A stretch of 38,764 bases of DNA, taken from positions 1-38,764 of IMG/VR virus record IMGVR_UViG_3300009285_002221; one strand, written 5' to 3'. Positions 28,791 through 37,052 of the stretch are shown here, piece after piece. The notes under the pieces are model-generated. The model made no database searches and had not been told where the DNA came from. It saw only the letters and a list, made by a program, of their open reading frames with translations. The DNA comes from a virus. The position numbers were made by a program, and so were the translations under genes. The stretch's first letter is position 1. Every line of letters begins with the position of its first letter.

Positions 28791-30686
28791 ATGAGGCATT
28801 TTGTTAAACAAAAAGATTCGCAAGTGTCCATGTACCAACCGAGCGAAGACGTTGCGGCTGTTTCCAAGCACCTTTTACAAGATGTGTGGAGGGGGGAAGA
28901 AATTTTGCATGAATCGAGAATGGAATATAACGGTCTTTCCGTTATCGAAAGAAACTCGAGGGACAAAAGGACATTTCATTCTTACGTTGATGATAGCCGG
29001 ACCCCCGAAGAATGGTGGAAGTGGAAAGGTACTAGGGGGTTAGCCAGAAAGAAGGCATTTGCTCAACACGCCCACCTCACCTCTTCTTTCTTGGTACCCA
29101 ATGTGGTTCCCGACAATTCTTCCCAAGAAGATGATATTGCGATGGCAAATGGCATGAGGGGGTTGGTGGAATGGCAGATCGTCAACTCAAACTATCGCGA
29201 AAACTTTTTACTGGCTTCAATGGGAGTTTTGTATAACCCCGTTACTTACTTGCGAGTTGAGTATTGTAATGCGGAGCAGGAAATAAAAGTTCCCACCGAA
29301 GACGGCTATACGACCGAATACATTATGGACGAAGAGCTTTCAGGGACCCAAACAGAAATCCTGTCTGCCTCACAAGTTTTAATAACCAACGCGTACATTC
29401 AAAACATACAACGGCAGAGAGCTATTGTGGAAATCGAATGGGTTGAATACTCCGAACTTGAACAGAAACACAAAGACCATCCTCACTGGGTTTTTATTCA
29501 GGAGGGGGTTAGGAGAATGTACGACCCCGATGATGGATTATTCTACGACATAAAAGACGAAACCAATCCCAATCTGGCAATGGTGATGACGTACAAGCAC
29601 CGGACATACGACGCGGAAATCAAGTTCATTGACGGAATTTATTTCGGGAATCCGAACGTAGACTATAACCCAATCAAGCATCGGGATAATAGAAACGCGC
29701 CGAAGTATAACGTGGTGCCGTTCGGCTATCACCGCGTCAACGAACACTTCTTCTACTTCGCAAGCATGATGCAGGAAGTGGGGTGGGACGACCAGCTTGT
29801 AGACGCGCTTTGGGGGGTTTCAATGAATCGCAAGTTCCTTGATCTTGAACAGCCCGTAATGTTTACCGGCGTAGACCAGATAGATTCTTCGGTAGTGTTT
29901 CCCGGTTCTGTTTTGTCCACACAAAATCCCAATGCCAGAGCATTTCCACTTGTGCCGGCTTACAACGAAGATTTTAGACATCTTAAAGAAGCAGAGGATT
30001 CCCTTTCAGAAGCATCCATCAATGAAACACAGGCAGGGCAATTACCCGCCGCGTCTCAAAAAGCGTTTACTGTATCAAGGGCTGAACAGAACGCCAGAAT
30101 ACTTTTATCCGGCGTAATGAAAAATCTTGGGAGTAGCGTTCAGCAGGCGGGAGAACTCATGGTTGACATCGCTCTCCAGCACCTTACCACCGCAGAAGCA
30201 GATGAGATAGTTGGAGGATTGAAATACCGAACATTTGTTTTGCAAGACCAAAAAGTTGATGGGAAGAAAGTGTCGAAAGAAATCAGGTTTGAGGAATCCT
30301 TAATGGGAAGGAAGATGAGCAGGAAAGAGTATCTGCGCAGGGGAGCCAAATTGCTTCGAGAGGCGGGGTATCCGAATAACAAGCGGGCAATCTATGTCTT
30401 TAACCCTCATCTGTTTTCAAAGATGAAGTATCTGACAAGGGTTGAACCGGACGAGATGCTTCCGAGAAACAGGGCGTTTGAACAGCAAATCTCCGAACGG
30501 ATGTATACCCTCTTGAGAAATGATCCCGAAATAGAACCCCAGGCGCTTATACGAAACCTGATAGAAACGTGGAAGCCGAACGATGTAGATTCCCTAATGA
30601 AATCACGATCAGTACAAAATATAATCGGGGGCCAAGCTATACCGGTGGAGAACTTACCTTCTTTACCGGCAGAAGCAATGGCGTAG
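28791..30686 (+). CDS. Portal protein
   Basis: The 631-residue protein follows the large terminase and fits a P22-type portal in length and style. Visible features are an N-terminal helical part (SKHLLQDVWRGEEILHESRM), a central wing region with repeated Asp-Pro and Tyr-rich strands, NEHFFYFASMMQEVGWDDQL and a C-terminal helical barrel part (AFEQQISERMYTLLRNDPEI). The segment SEASINETQAGQLPAASQKA resembles the portal loop region. The portal is the DNA channel at one vertex and the docking site for terminase. No short motif proves the call; gene order and length do. Confidence 0.75.
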   Translation: MRHFVKQKDSQVSMYQPSEDVAAVSKHLLQDVWRGEEILHESRMEYNGLSVIERNSRDKRTFHSYVDDSRTPEEWWKWKGTRGLARKKAFAQHAHLTSSFLVPNVVPDNSSQEDDIAMANGMRGLVEWQIVNSNYRENFLLASMGVLYNPVTYLRVEYCNAEQEIKVPTEDGYTTEYIMDEELSGTQTEILSASQVLITNAYIQNIQRQRAIVEIEWVEYSELEQKHKDHPHWVFIQEGVRRMYDPDDGLFYDIKDETNPNLAMVMTYKHRTYDAEIKFIDGIYFGNPNVDYNPIKHRDNRNAPKYNVVPFGYHRVNEHFFYFASMMQEVGWDDQLVDALWGVSMNRKFLDLEQPVMFTGVDQIDSSVVFPGSVLSTQNPNARAFPLVPAYNEDFRHLKEAEDSLSEASINETQAGQLPAASQKAFTVSRAEQNARILLSGVMKNLGSSVQQAGELMVDIALQHLTTAEADEIVGGLKYRTFVLQDQKVDGKKVSKEIRFEESLMGRKMSRKEYLRRGAKLLREAGYPNNKRAIYVFNPHLFSKMKYLTRVEPDEMLPRNRAFEQQISERMYTLLRNDPEIEPQALIRNLIETWKPNDVDSLMKSRSVQNIIGGQAIPVENLPSLPAEAMA

Positions 30687-30712
30687 TCGCTCCGAAATAA
30701 TAAATATAAAAT

Positions 30713-31255
30713 ATGCCACAATTAACCAAATCAGCGAAAAAGAATCCCAACGTTAAGAGAGAAAACCTCCCTGTTTTCTTGGGAGAGTATAGCCTCTTAA
30801 ATGCGGAAAAGTATAACCGCGTAATTAACGGGGTTTTGGGACGCGAGGGGCAGTTGGTTCAGAAGACCAACCGCAAGGGCAACATAGTCGTTCTTGGCCT
30901 CGGACTTGAAGCTGACCCCGCGATGGTTCTTGCTTGCTATGACCGGCTCGGTGGGGCAATCAAGCACAATGGCAAGAAACTTGAGCAAGGTTGTTTCTGG
31001 AACTTTGTTAAAGACAGGCCCAGAGAGAAGCCCGTTCTTGAAAAAGCAGAAGAGCCGAATCAAGAAGGTGCGAAGGCAACCGTAGATGATGAAGTTGCCG
31101 ACAAAGGTACGAACAAGCGCGAAGCATTAAACGCTTCAGGCGGAGCCGTTGAGCTTGCTGAACAACACGGCATCAACCTTTCAGAAGTGAAAGGAAGCGG
31201 TGCAGGGGGCAGGATTCTCAAGGCCGACATAGAAGCATTGGTAAATGCGGAATAA
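30713..31255 (+). CDS. Structural-region protein with C-terminal E3/E1-binding (PSBD-like) domain
   Basis: The product has 180 residues. The first 110 are not recognised (PVFLGEYSLLNAEKYNRVIN, later VLGLGLEADPAMVLACYDRL). A charged linker follows. Residues ~138-178 read NASGGAVELAEQHGINLSEV, then KGSGAGGRILKADIEALV. This matches the peripheral subunit-binding domain of 2-oxo-acid dehydrogenase E2 proteins, a small three-helix docking domain also reported in phage proteins. It may be an assembly or docking factor for portal or capsid. The end overlaps the next gene by 11 bases. Confidence 0.6.
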   Translation: MPQLTKSAKKNPNVKRENLPVFLGEYSLLNAEKYNRVINGVLGREGQLVQKTNRKGNIVVLGLGLEADPAMVLACYDRLGGAIKHNGKKLEQGCFWNFVKDRPREKPVLEKAEEPNQEGAKATVDDEVADKGTNKREALNASGGAVELAEQHGINLSEVKGSGAGGRILKADIEALVNAE

Positions 31256-31691
31256 AATAATAAAAATCTTGGGAGGGTTCACGGAAGATACTTTGAGGGA
31301 GGCAAGTACAGAAATGTTGCTTGAAGCCCTGAAATCCCAGACCGATGAAGTGTCAAAGCGAAAGATACTTGCGGAAGCGGTGAAGCACTTATGGAGTTCA
31401 GTAACCGCAGATGACATCTTACGCAATGACGGAAAGGGATGGACGTTCGAGGGTCTTCCAATAACAAATTCAGAGTTTGCCAATGTACGAGAAGAAGCCC
31501 AACGATTTCTTTCTATGCGGCTTTGGAAAGTTCTTCAAAAAGACATTAGGTATCAAGTCGGGAAAAAGATGTTTGAGCAAGCTCGGCATCCCGATGACGT
31601 TTTATGGGGCCAGCTATTGACCTTTATAAATGACGTTATCGAAACCCGATTAAGAGCACTTGCTGTTCTTGAGAAGGGCAAGCACCTGTAA
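31245..31691 (+). CDS. Hypothetical protein of the head module
   Basis: A 148-residue, helical and charged protein (TLREASTEMLLEALKSQTDE, later FANVREEAQRFLSMRLWKVL). No known motif. It lies between portal and scaffold and overlaps its predecessor; a head-assembly role is inferred from position. A long hairpin follows its stop. Confidence 0.55.
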   Translation: MRNKIIKILGGFTEDTLREASTEMLLEALKSQTDEVSKRKILAEAVKHLWSSVTADDILRNDGKGWTFEGLPITNSEFANVREEAQRFLSMRLWKVLQKDIRYQVGKKMFEQARHPDDVLWGQLLTFINDVIETRLRALAVLEKGKHL

Positions 31692-31695
31692 ACTT

Positions 31696-31744
31696 GATAC
31701 ACGCCGCTTTCAGAAGATTACGTCTTTTGAAAACGGCGTGTATC
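31696..31744 (+). other. Long stable hairpin between portal and capsid cassettes
   Basis: GATACACGCCG (31696-31706) pairs with CGGCGTGTATC (31734-31744), and inside TTTCAGAAGA (31708-31717) pairs with TCTTTTGAAA (31723-31732) with one G-T. About 21 bp of stem with a five-base loop. No T tail follows (GCCCGCCCACCC), so it could be an RNA-processing or stability signal. Confidence 0.7.
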
Positions 31745-31808
31745 GCCCGCCCACCCAAGCGTATTGGGATAGCATAACAGCTTAACGAGCACCATCTCAT
31801 AAAACTGG

Positions 31809-32510
31809 ATGTTCAATATGACTAAACCAATAACTCCCCCAGAGGGAGATGTGGAAATCACTGACAACCTTGACAATAATAAACCAGACTACGAAGCACT
31901 GCTCGCACAGGAAAAGGAACGAAGGGAAGAAGCGGAGCGCAAGTTAGAGGAAACTCGAAGCAAGGCGCGAGAGGCGTTTAAGGAACGCCAAAAAAAGCGA
32001 GAAGAAGACGGTGAGCCAGAGGATAAACCTCTGACAAGGGCGGAACTTGAGGATATTCTTTCCAATAACAGGGAAGAAGAACACAAGGATCGTCAGCGCG
32101 ACACTGTTCTCTCTGAAGCTAAGAAATTAGCCAAGAGCGATGAGGAAGCGCAGTACATCGTTGAAATTCATCGTAACCGCAGATTTCCCGAAGACATGAG
32201 TATTTCCGATCAGCTTTTGGAAGCCCAAGCTATATCGGCTCACAGGGCTTTACGCGCCGAGAATGATGAATTGAAACGCTCCCTTCTTTCAAAGGAAACA
32301 AAGGGTTCTCCTTCAAGGGGACACCAGCTTCCCGAAGAATCAGGGGGTGAATCAACCGCTCCATTCAAGGGCAAAGACGCTGAAGCATTGGCAAACATTG
32401 GTTATCAATGGGATGCCAAGTCAGGTCTTTACAATCGTAAAACAAAAGACGGAAGAACTATTGTCTACGATCCCAAAACCAAAAAGACGAGCGTGCAAAG
32501 TCGTTCGTAG
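31809..32510 (+). CDS. Scaffolding-like protein
   Basis: The 233-residue protein is highly charged and coiled-coil rich (EKERREEAERKLEETRSKAR, later RDTVLSEAKKLAKSDEEAQY), has no Cys, and ends in a small basic domain (GYQWDAKSGLYNRKTKDGRT). This composition, and its location two genes before the major capsid gene, is typical of phage scaffolding proteins that shape the prohead and leave or are degraded. ATG 31818 is an equally good start. Confidence 0.7.
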   Translation: MFNMTKPITPPEGDVEITDNLDNNKPDYEALLAQEKERREEAERKLEETRSKAREAFKERQKKREEDGEPEDKPLTRAELEDILSNNREEEHKDRQRDTVLSEAKKLAKSDEEAQYIVEIHRNRRFPEDMSISDQLLEAQAISAHRALRAENDELKRSLLSKETKGSPSRGHQLPEESGGESTAPFKGKDAEALANIGYQWDAKSGLYNRKTKDGRTIVYDPKTKKTSVQSRS

Positions 32511-32537
32511 TTTTAACAGCTTTTAGCTCACAAAAAT

Positions 32538-33050
32538 ATGGGATTAGGCGATTTACAATCCATCGGCTTCTGTTTCCCTCAAGGATTCCGTGTCGCGGCT
32601 TCGGCCACGCGCGGATACGCGGGGGAACCAATAAATAATCTCTCGGCTTACACCACTGGCGACGCCGACGTTAATACCGTCGTTGTGCTTACTGATGGAA
32701 AGCCGGTGATTGGAACTGATAACTTTTGTGGTGTTGCTGCGAAGAGTATGGCAGTTAATTCTGCCGGTACTGTTATCGCGCAAGACCAACTTATTGTTGA
32801 AGTTCCCGTAGCCCACGGAACTCGTATTCGAGGAAAAGGAAAAACAGCCGCCAGCGTTGACACAGATACCGAGATTCTCGGTCTTCTGTGGGACTTGGTT
32901 CTGTTTGACCTTACCTCCGCCGTTTACACCATTGATGAGGACGCGACCGCAGATACATCCGGACTTACTATCCGCGATGGAGATGCGCGACGCGGTACTC
33001 TCGATGTTGTCGTTGATGCCCGTGTCATGAGAGCTGATGTTGCGGCGTAA
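32538..33050 (+). CDS. Head decoration or capsid-associated protein
   Basis: The 170-residue protein is beta-rich, with Ala/Thr/Val/Asp composition (DADVNTVVVLTDGKPVIGTD, later VPVAHGTRIRGKGKTAASVD). It directly precedes the major capsid gene with a 2-base gap. Small beta-rich proteins at this place are often capsid decoration or stabilisation proteins. No motif is diagnostic. Confidence 0.5.
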   Translation: MGLGDLQSIGFCFPQGFRVAASATRGYAGEPINNLSAYTTGDADVNTVVVLTDGKPVIGTDNFCGVAAKSMAVNSAGTVIAQDQLIVEVPVAHGTRIRGKGKTAASVDTDTEILGLLWDLVLFDLTSAVYTIDEDATADTSGLTIRDGDARRGTLDVVVDARVMRADVAA

Positions 33051-33052
33051 CC

Positions 33053-34018
33053 ATGGGTAATATCACTGGAGGTTTTACACCCGATCTTTCTCCCGATGCA
33101 GTTTCGACTGCTATCGATACGGTACTTTGGGAGGAATACGACCGCGAGCGTCAGCCGGGCTATCTATCAGCCCGTGATGAAATGTTTTTCAAAACTGGCC
33201 CTGTAGACACCTGGACTTTCATCTACGATGAAGACCAGAATGTCGGAATGTTCGAGGAACATGGGGTACAGGAAGAAGTCATCACCTCCGACACTCGCAT
33301 TGACAACCAGGCAACCGCACAGGTTGTCAAATACATGAAGTCCATTCCTATCGCTTGGGAAGCATTTAAGGCAGACCAAGTAGGGAAGCGAGAGCGTATC
33401 GGCAAGCAGGTCGGAGACCGCGCCCGCCTTACGCAGGACTTCAATGCCGTTCTTAACACCTATGGAGATGGATTCGCAGGCAGCGTTTCCACAACTCCTG
33501 ACGGTGATGCGGCGGCATCGAACTCGCATACCACCATTACCGGTGGAAACGTAGACAATTTGGAAACCGCAGCTTTGACCCCTGATGCTCTTTGGACACT
33601 CGTTACTTCGTTAGCGAACCAGAGGGCGCAGGACGATGAGCCGGGTTCCTACCTTTTTGAAGGCATGGTTGTTCCCTTCACGCTTTACAAGACCGCCAAG
33701 GAGATTCTTAACTCCGAAGCACTTGCCAACAGCGCGGAAAACAACCTCAATGTCTTTGAAACGGACTACGGCCGTGTTGCTTTGAAAGCATCCGTTTTCT
33801 TGGGTTCTACCTACAACGGGGCTACCAACGCCAACACCAGCTACCACATCATTTCAGGCAACCATCACATTGCCCGAAAGGTGTTCGCTGACCTCAACAC
33901 CGACCTCATTGAACCGAAACACTCTCGCACCGATAGCTGGGAACATCGTTCCCGCTACGCGGAAGTGAGCTTCTTCGGAACTTGGGCCGGTTACGCTGCA
34001 AGTTCTGGCAGCGCATAG
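33053..34018 (+). CDS. Major capsid protein (HK97-fold candidate)
   Basis: The product has 321 residues. It shows LWEEYDRERQPGYLSARDEM at the N-terminus, a central helix with PIAWEAFKADQVGKRERIGK, then the Ala/Thr/Asn-rich loop (NSHTTITGGNVDNLETAALT) and YHIISGNHHIARKVFADLNT. The end, VSFFGTWAGYAASSG, resembles capsid C-termini with an aromatic-rich A-domain. Length, composition and order after scaffold and decoration genes support the call; the fold is inferred. It is likely the most abundant product of the late operon. Confidence 0.75.
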   Translation: MGNITGGFTPDLSPDAVSTAIDTVLWEEYDRERQPGYLSARDEMFFKTGPVDTWTFIYDEDQNVGMFEEHGVQEEVITSDTRIDNQATAQVVKYMKSIPIAWEAFKADQVGKRERIGKQVGDRARLTQDFNAVLNTYGDGFAGSVSTTPDGDAAASNSHTTITGGNVDNLETAALTPDALWTLVTSLANQRAQDDEPGSYLFEGMVVPFTLYKTAKEILNSEALANSAENNLNVFETDYGRVALKASVFLGSTYNGATNANTSYHIISGNHHIARKVFADLNTDLIEPKHSRTDSWEHRSRYAEVSFFGTWAGYAASSGSA

Positions 34019-34073
34019 GATTACCAATCAGTGTTTGCTCTGTCGGGCAAACTTAAACTAACCAGCTAACATC

Positions 34074-34685
34074 ATGAAATTAAAAGATGTTTTACTTGCG
34101 GGACTCGCAGGTGGCTTAGCCGCCTTGCTTGTCGTTGCAGTAGCGGGGCTGGTTGGTAATCAATCAGCCAATCCGCTAGGTTCACGCTTTCCGAACGGCA
34201 TTAGTGTAGATTCTACGCAATCTGTCGCAGGACAGATTCGTGGTACTACGCTTACGGTCACCGGAGCCGCGACCGGAGCTGCCGCAGACTATAGCGGGGA
34301 AGTAGAAGCCGCGCTCGTTGAAGAGGGTACTATTGTAACCCGAACAGCAGGCGCAACAACGACGATCTCGGCCGCAAATGTTTGCGATGCAAACATTGTG
34401 CAGTGGGCTCCGTTAGTTGCATTGGCTTCAACAACCCTGCCGACTGCGGTAGACGTTATCGCCGACTGTCTTACGACAAACGGCGACACGATCACCTTCT
34501 TATTCCGCAACACCACGTCAACCTCGCTCACCAGCGTCCTCGCAGCTGATGCCTCAACCACACTGGTCGGCTCTGCTGCAACAGACGATCAGATTGATGG
34601 AGGCAACGAAGCCCTCATCACTTTCTGGCGCACAGGTTCAGATACGGCAGTTGTGGAAATCGAAGAATTAGTAGCAGCGGACTAA
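34074..34685 (+). CDS. Protein with N-terminal signal/anchor, structural cluster member 1
   Basis: The 203-residue protein starts MKLKDVLLAGLAGGLAALLV then VAVAGLVGNQSANP, a signal or anchor sequence. The rest is rich in Ala, Thr, Ser and Val and probably beta-structured (TTTISAANVCDANIVQWAPL, later DTITFLFRNTTSTSLTSVLA). Two Cys may form a disulfide outside the cell. It lies between the capsid and head-tail genes. A 6-bp hairpin GTTTGC/GCAAAC (34033-34052) precedes it. Function unknown; a surface-exposed or envelope-directed phage protein is possible. Confidence 0.6.
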   Translation: MKLKDVLLAGLAGGLAALLVVAVAGLVGNQSANPLGSRFPNGISVDSTQSVAGQIRGTTLTVTGAATGAAADYSGEVEAALVEEGTIVTRTAGATTTISAANVCDANIVQWAPLVALASTTLPTAVDVIADCLTTNGDTITFLFRNTTSTSLTSVLAADASTTLVGSAATDDQIDGGNEALITFWRTGSDTAVVEIEELVAAD

Positions 34686-34686
34686 T

Positions 34687-34725
34687 GCGTTCGCTTGGCT
34701 TCTTTACGGAAGCCAAGCCGAGCGC
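34687..34725 (+). other. Long hairpin between structural genes
   Basis: GCGTTCG (34687-34693) pairs with CGAGCGC (34719-34725), and CTTGGCTTC (34694-34702) with GAAGCCAAG (34709-34717); one bulged C. No T run follows. It resembles in size the hairpin at 31696 and may regulate mRNA processing. Confidence 0.65.
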
Positions 34726-34742
34726 GTAAGCCGCAATAAAAA

Positions 34743-35150
34743 ATGAAACAAGCAAAATATACACCAATCTACATTCTCTCAATCTCGATTCTCGTGCTTG
34801 CTTCTGCTTTGTTTGCGTTACATTACGCACCAAGCGTAGAAGGAAGACTACGAAGCAATCCCAACGCATACACTTCCGCAAGCGTTACCAGCTCAACGGT
34901 TGGAATTACATTTGTTCAAGTGTTAGCAAGCAACGCTGATAGAAACTTCGCGCAGTGCGTTAACAACCTCTCTGCGGCTGTTTATTGCCTCAAAAACTCT
35001 ACCTCCACAGGATATGCAACCACATCCGCTCAACTGGTCGTAGGAAGCGGGGGAGCAATTACCCTTGACGACAGCGACCCGTATCTTGGCGCGGTGCTTT
35101 GCAGGACTAGCACGGCGACCTCAACTGTTGTCTGTTCAGAAAATCTATGA
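34743..35150 (+). CDS. Protein with N-terminal signal/anchor, cluster member 2
   Basis: The 135-residue protein has a basic start and hydrophobic segment YIPIYILSISILVLASALF-like (residues 8-27) followed by a Ser/Thr/Ala-rich domain (GYATTSAQLVVGSGGAITLD). Four Cys occur in the outer part (AQCVNNLSAAVYCLKNST, GAVLCRTSTATSTVVC). It overlaps the next gene by ATGA. Function unknown. Confidence 0.55.
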   Translation: MKQAKYTPIYILSISILVLASALFALHYAPSVEGRLRSNPNAYTSASVTSSTVGITFVQVLASNADRNFAQCVNNLSAAVYCLKNSTSTGYATTSAQLVVGSGGAITLDDSDPYLGAVLCRTSTATSTVVCSENL

Positions 35151-35962
35151 AAAAACAACTTCTTCTCACAATTCTTATAGCTGGAGTTCTTATAGTGAGT
35201 TCGGTTGGATTGGCGGGGGTATCTAATCCTTCAGATACATCTACTCTTCAAGCATCAGACGCTGACCTTGATACTCTTTCATCTCCGACAGTAAACCGCT
35301 ATGTGTATGCGACCACAACGGGCGCGTACGTGTTCGTGGCTTCCGGCACGCTTCGTTCGGACATAGGCGCGCAATCGCTTGATACCATTCTCACGAATCT
35401 ATCGGCGCTTGTTACGGCGGCAGATCAGCTTCCATACTTTATCGGTGCGGACGCATGGGGAACGACAACGATCACGGCTTCAGCGCGTGGACTTCTTGAT
35501 GATGATTCAACAACGACAATGAAGGCGACACTTGCGGCTGATAACATCACTACCGCAGGGCGATCATTGACACGCACAACGGATGATTTTGCGGCTGATG
35601 CAGAACTGTTTACGCGCACGGCAACCTTCAACCTCATAAACCCATCTTCAACGAATAACTTTACTGATGGGGCAGTAGCTTTCTTTCCCCGGTTAGCGAT
35701 AACGATAACAGAGGTTGGTTGCCATTCCTTACAAGCTGGAACTACTACCATTCAACTTGATGAAAGGGCAGAAAATACTCCAGGAACGGCAGGAACGGAT
35801 ATACTCTCCGCAACTATAGCTTGCGGTACAGCTTCTGCTTCAACCACTTCATTTGCCAACGCTACAATCGCCGCTGCTAACTTCGTGAACCTTGACGTGG
35901 ATGTTCAAGCCGGAGCGCCGTCAAGTACGGTATTGTATGTCGAGTTCGTTGTGGACGATTAG
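35147..35962 (+). CDS. Tail-fibre-like protein with signal peptide, cluster member 3
   Basis: The 271-residue product begins MKKQLLLTILIAGVLIVSSV then GLAGVSNPSD, a clear signal-type sequence. The middle reads ALVTAADQLPYFIGADAWGT, then TTITASARGLLDDDSTTTMK and ATLAADNITTAG. This is very like the 'aadqLPYFtg...RsLLddad...trttLgl' repeat of phage tail-fibre and spike proteins. A signal peptide on a tail fibre is unusual, since tail fibres normally assemble in the cytoplasm. A beta-rich C-terminus with two Cys follows. It may bind host surface or other virions. ATGA overlap with the previous gene. Confidence 0.6.
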   Translation: MKKQLLLTILIAGVLIVSSVGLAGVSNPSDTSTLQASDADLDTLSSPTVNRYVYATTTGAYVFVASGTLRSDIGAQSLDTILTNLSALVTAADQLPYFIGADAWGTTTITASARGLLDDDSTTTMKATLAADNITTAGRSLTRTTDDFAADAELFTRTATFNLINPSSTNNFTDGAVAFFPRLAITITEVGCHSLQAGTTTIQLDERAENTPGTAGTDILSATIACGTASASTTSFANATIAAANFVNLDVDVQAGAPSSTVLYVEFVVDD

Positions 35963-35989
35963 TTATGCCAAAAAGAACCCCAATTGTCT

Positions 35990-36727
35990 ATGAAGAAAAA
36001 ACTGGATATAAAATTTGGAATTGGGCTTGCCCTATTTTTAGTCCTTGTAGGAGGGCTTATCTGGTGGGGGCACGAAAAGAGAATTGAGGATTTAATTTTA
36101 GGGGCAGATACTAGCGCTACATTCCCTACAGCCTGTAGTGCATGGATAGCATGCACTGATGTGCTTACCGATAACGGTGTCTGCGGGGCGGGGAATGATG
36201 CCAACCCCCTTGGTACTTTCACGGATTTTGGCTTCACCTTCACGGCATCCACCATAGACGGCATCACTGTTGTTATAGAAGCGGCGGCGGCGACCAAAGA
36301 TTTAGACTCTGATCTATCATGGAACGCAGGTACGAACTATACTGCTGAAAAGAGAACGAGTGTTACTGGCGGTACGTGCGGTTCTCCTCAAGTGAAAACA
36401 TACGGAGGTTCTACCGATACATGGGGCAGAACGTGGGTTGATACGGAATTTTCAAATGCTAACTTTATCGCACGTATGAATAAAGATAGTGGAACTTCTG
36501 GGGGATCCATTGATACCGACTATATAAGCGTAACGGTTACTTATACCGCCGCCGTTACTACCAATACCGCTACTCAAGTTATTATTGTAATCTCTCGGCT
36601 CTGGGAAGGATTAAAAGATATTCACCTGCCTACTTTTGCAGAACTTACCGCGCCTCGTAGTTTTGCCCAAACAAGTGACGGCTATAATGTAGTAACAAAA
36701 GAAATACAACCATGGAACAACAACTAG
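35990..36727 (+). CDS. Protein with N-terminal anchor, cluster member 4
   Basis: From ATG 35990 the protein has 245 residues: basic MKKKLDIKFGIGLALFLVLV then GGLIWWGHEKRIE, a membrane-anchor segment, followed by a domain rich in Thr, Ala, Asp and Cys (FPTACSAWIACTDVLTDNGV) and beta-like repeats (YISVTVTYTAAVTTNTATQV). The last 40 residues (SRLWEGLKDIHLPTFAELTA) are different and may be a docking tail. It overlaps the next gene by 16 bases. A TTG two codons earlier is an alternative start. Confidence 0.55.
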   Translation: MKKKLDIKFGIGLALFLVLVGGLIWWGHEKRIEDLILGADTSATFPTACSAWIACTDVLTDNGVCGAGNDANPLGTFTDFGFTFTASTIDGITVVIEAAAATKDLDSDLSWNAGTNYTAEKRTSVTGGTCGSPQVKTYGGSTDTWGRTWVDTEFSNANFIARMNKDSGTSGGSIDTDYISVTVTYTAAVTTNTATQVIIVISRLWEGLKDIHLPTFAELTAPRSFAQTSDGYNVVTKEIQPWNNN

Positions 36728-37047
36728 CCACAATTTCATTTGAGCAGATAGAAAACATCGTAAGAATCGTTACATGGCAGGGCGTGGCGGCTTTGGGAAT
36801 CATCACGCTGTGGAAGTCGGGGATGTTTGGCGCGCTTGCTTCTCGGCTAGGTCGCAAGAGCGCAAATACCGAGGCAATTACCGAAGAGGTGTATGCGCTA
36901 GTTAAGGGAAACCACATGGGCGATATTCAAAAAGCGTTTGATAATTTAGGAGAAGATATCAAATCACTTCGAGAAGAAATCGGAAATATCCGGGACAGGG
37001 TCGCCCGGGTGGAAGGCATGATGGAGCGTAACGGGTTTAATCATTAA
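36712..37047 (+). CDS. Small coiled-coil membrane protein
   Basis: The 111-residue protein has a hydrophobic segment (VTWQGVAALGIITLWKSGMF) and a long heptad-like C-terminus (MGDIQKAFDNLGEDIKSLRE, then EIGNIRDRVARVEGMMER). This layout is similar to small phage membrane or head-tail connector-associated proteins; a second holin is also possible. Its function is not recognised. Confidence 0.55.
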   Translation: MEQQLATISFEQIENIVRIVTWQGVAALGIITLWKSGMFGALASRLGRKSANTEAITEEVYALVKGNHMGDIQKAFDNLGEDIKSLREEIGNIRDRVARVEGMMERNGFNH

Positions 37048-37052
37048 AAACT

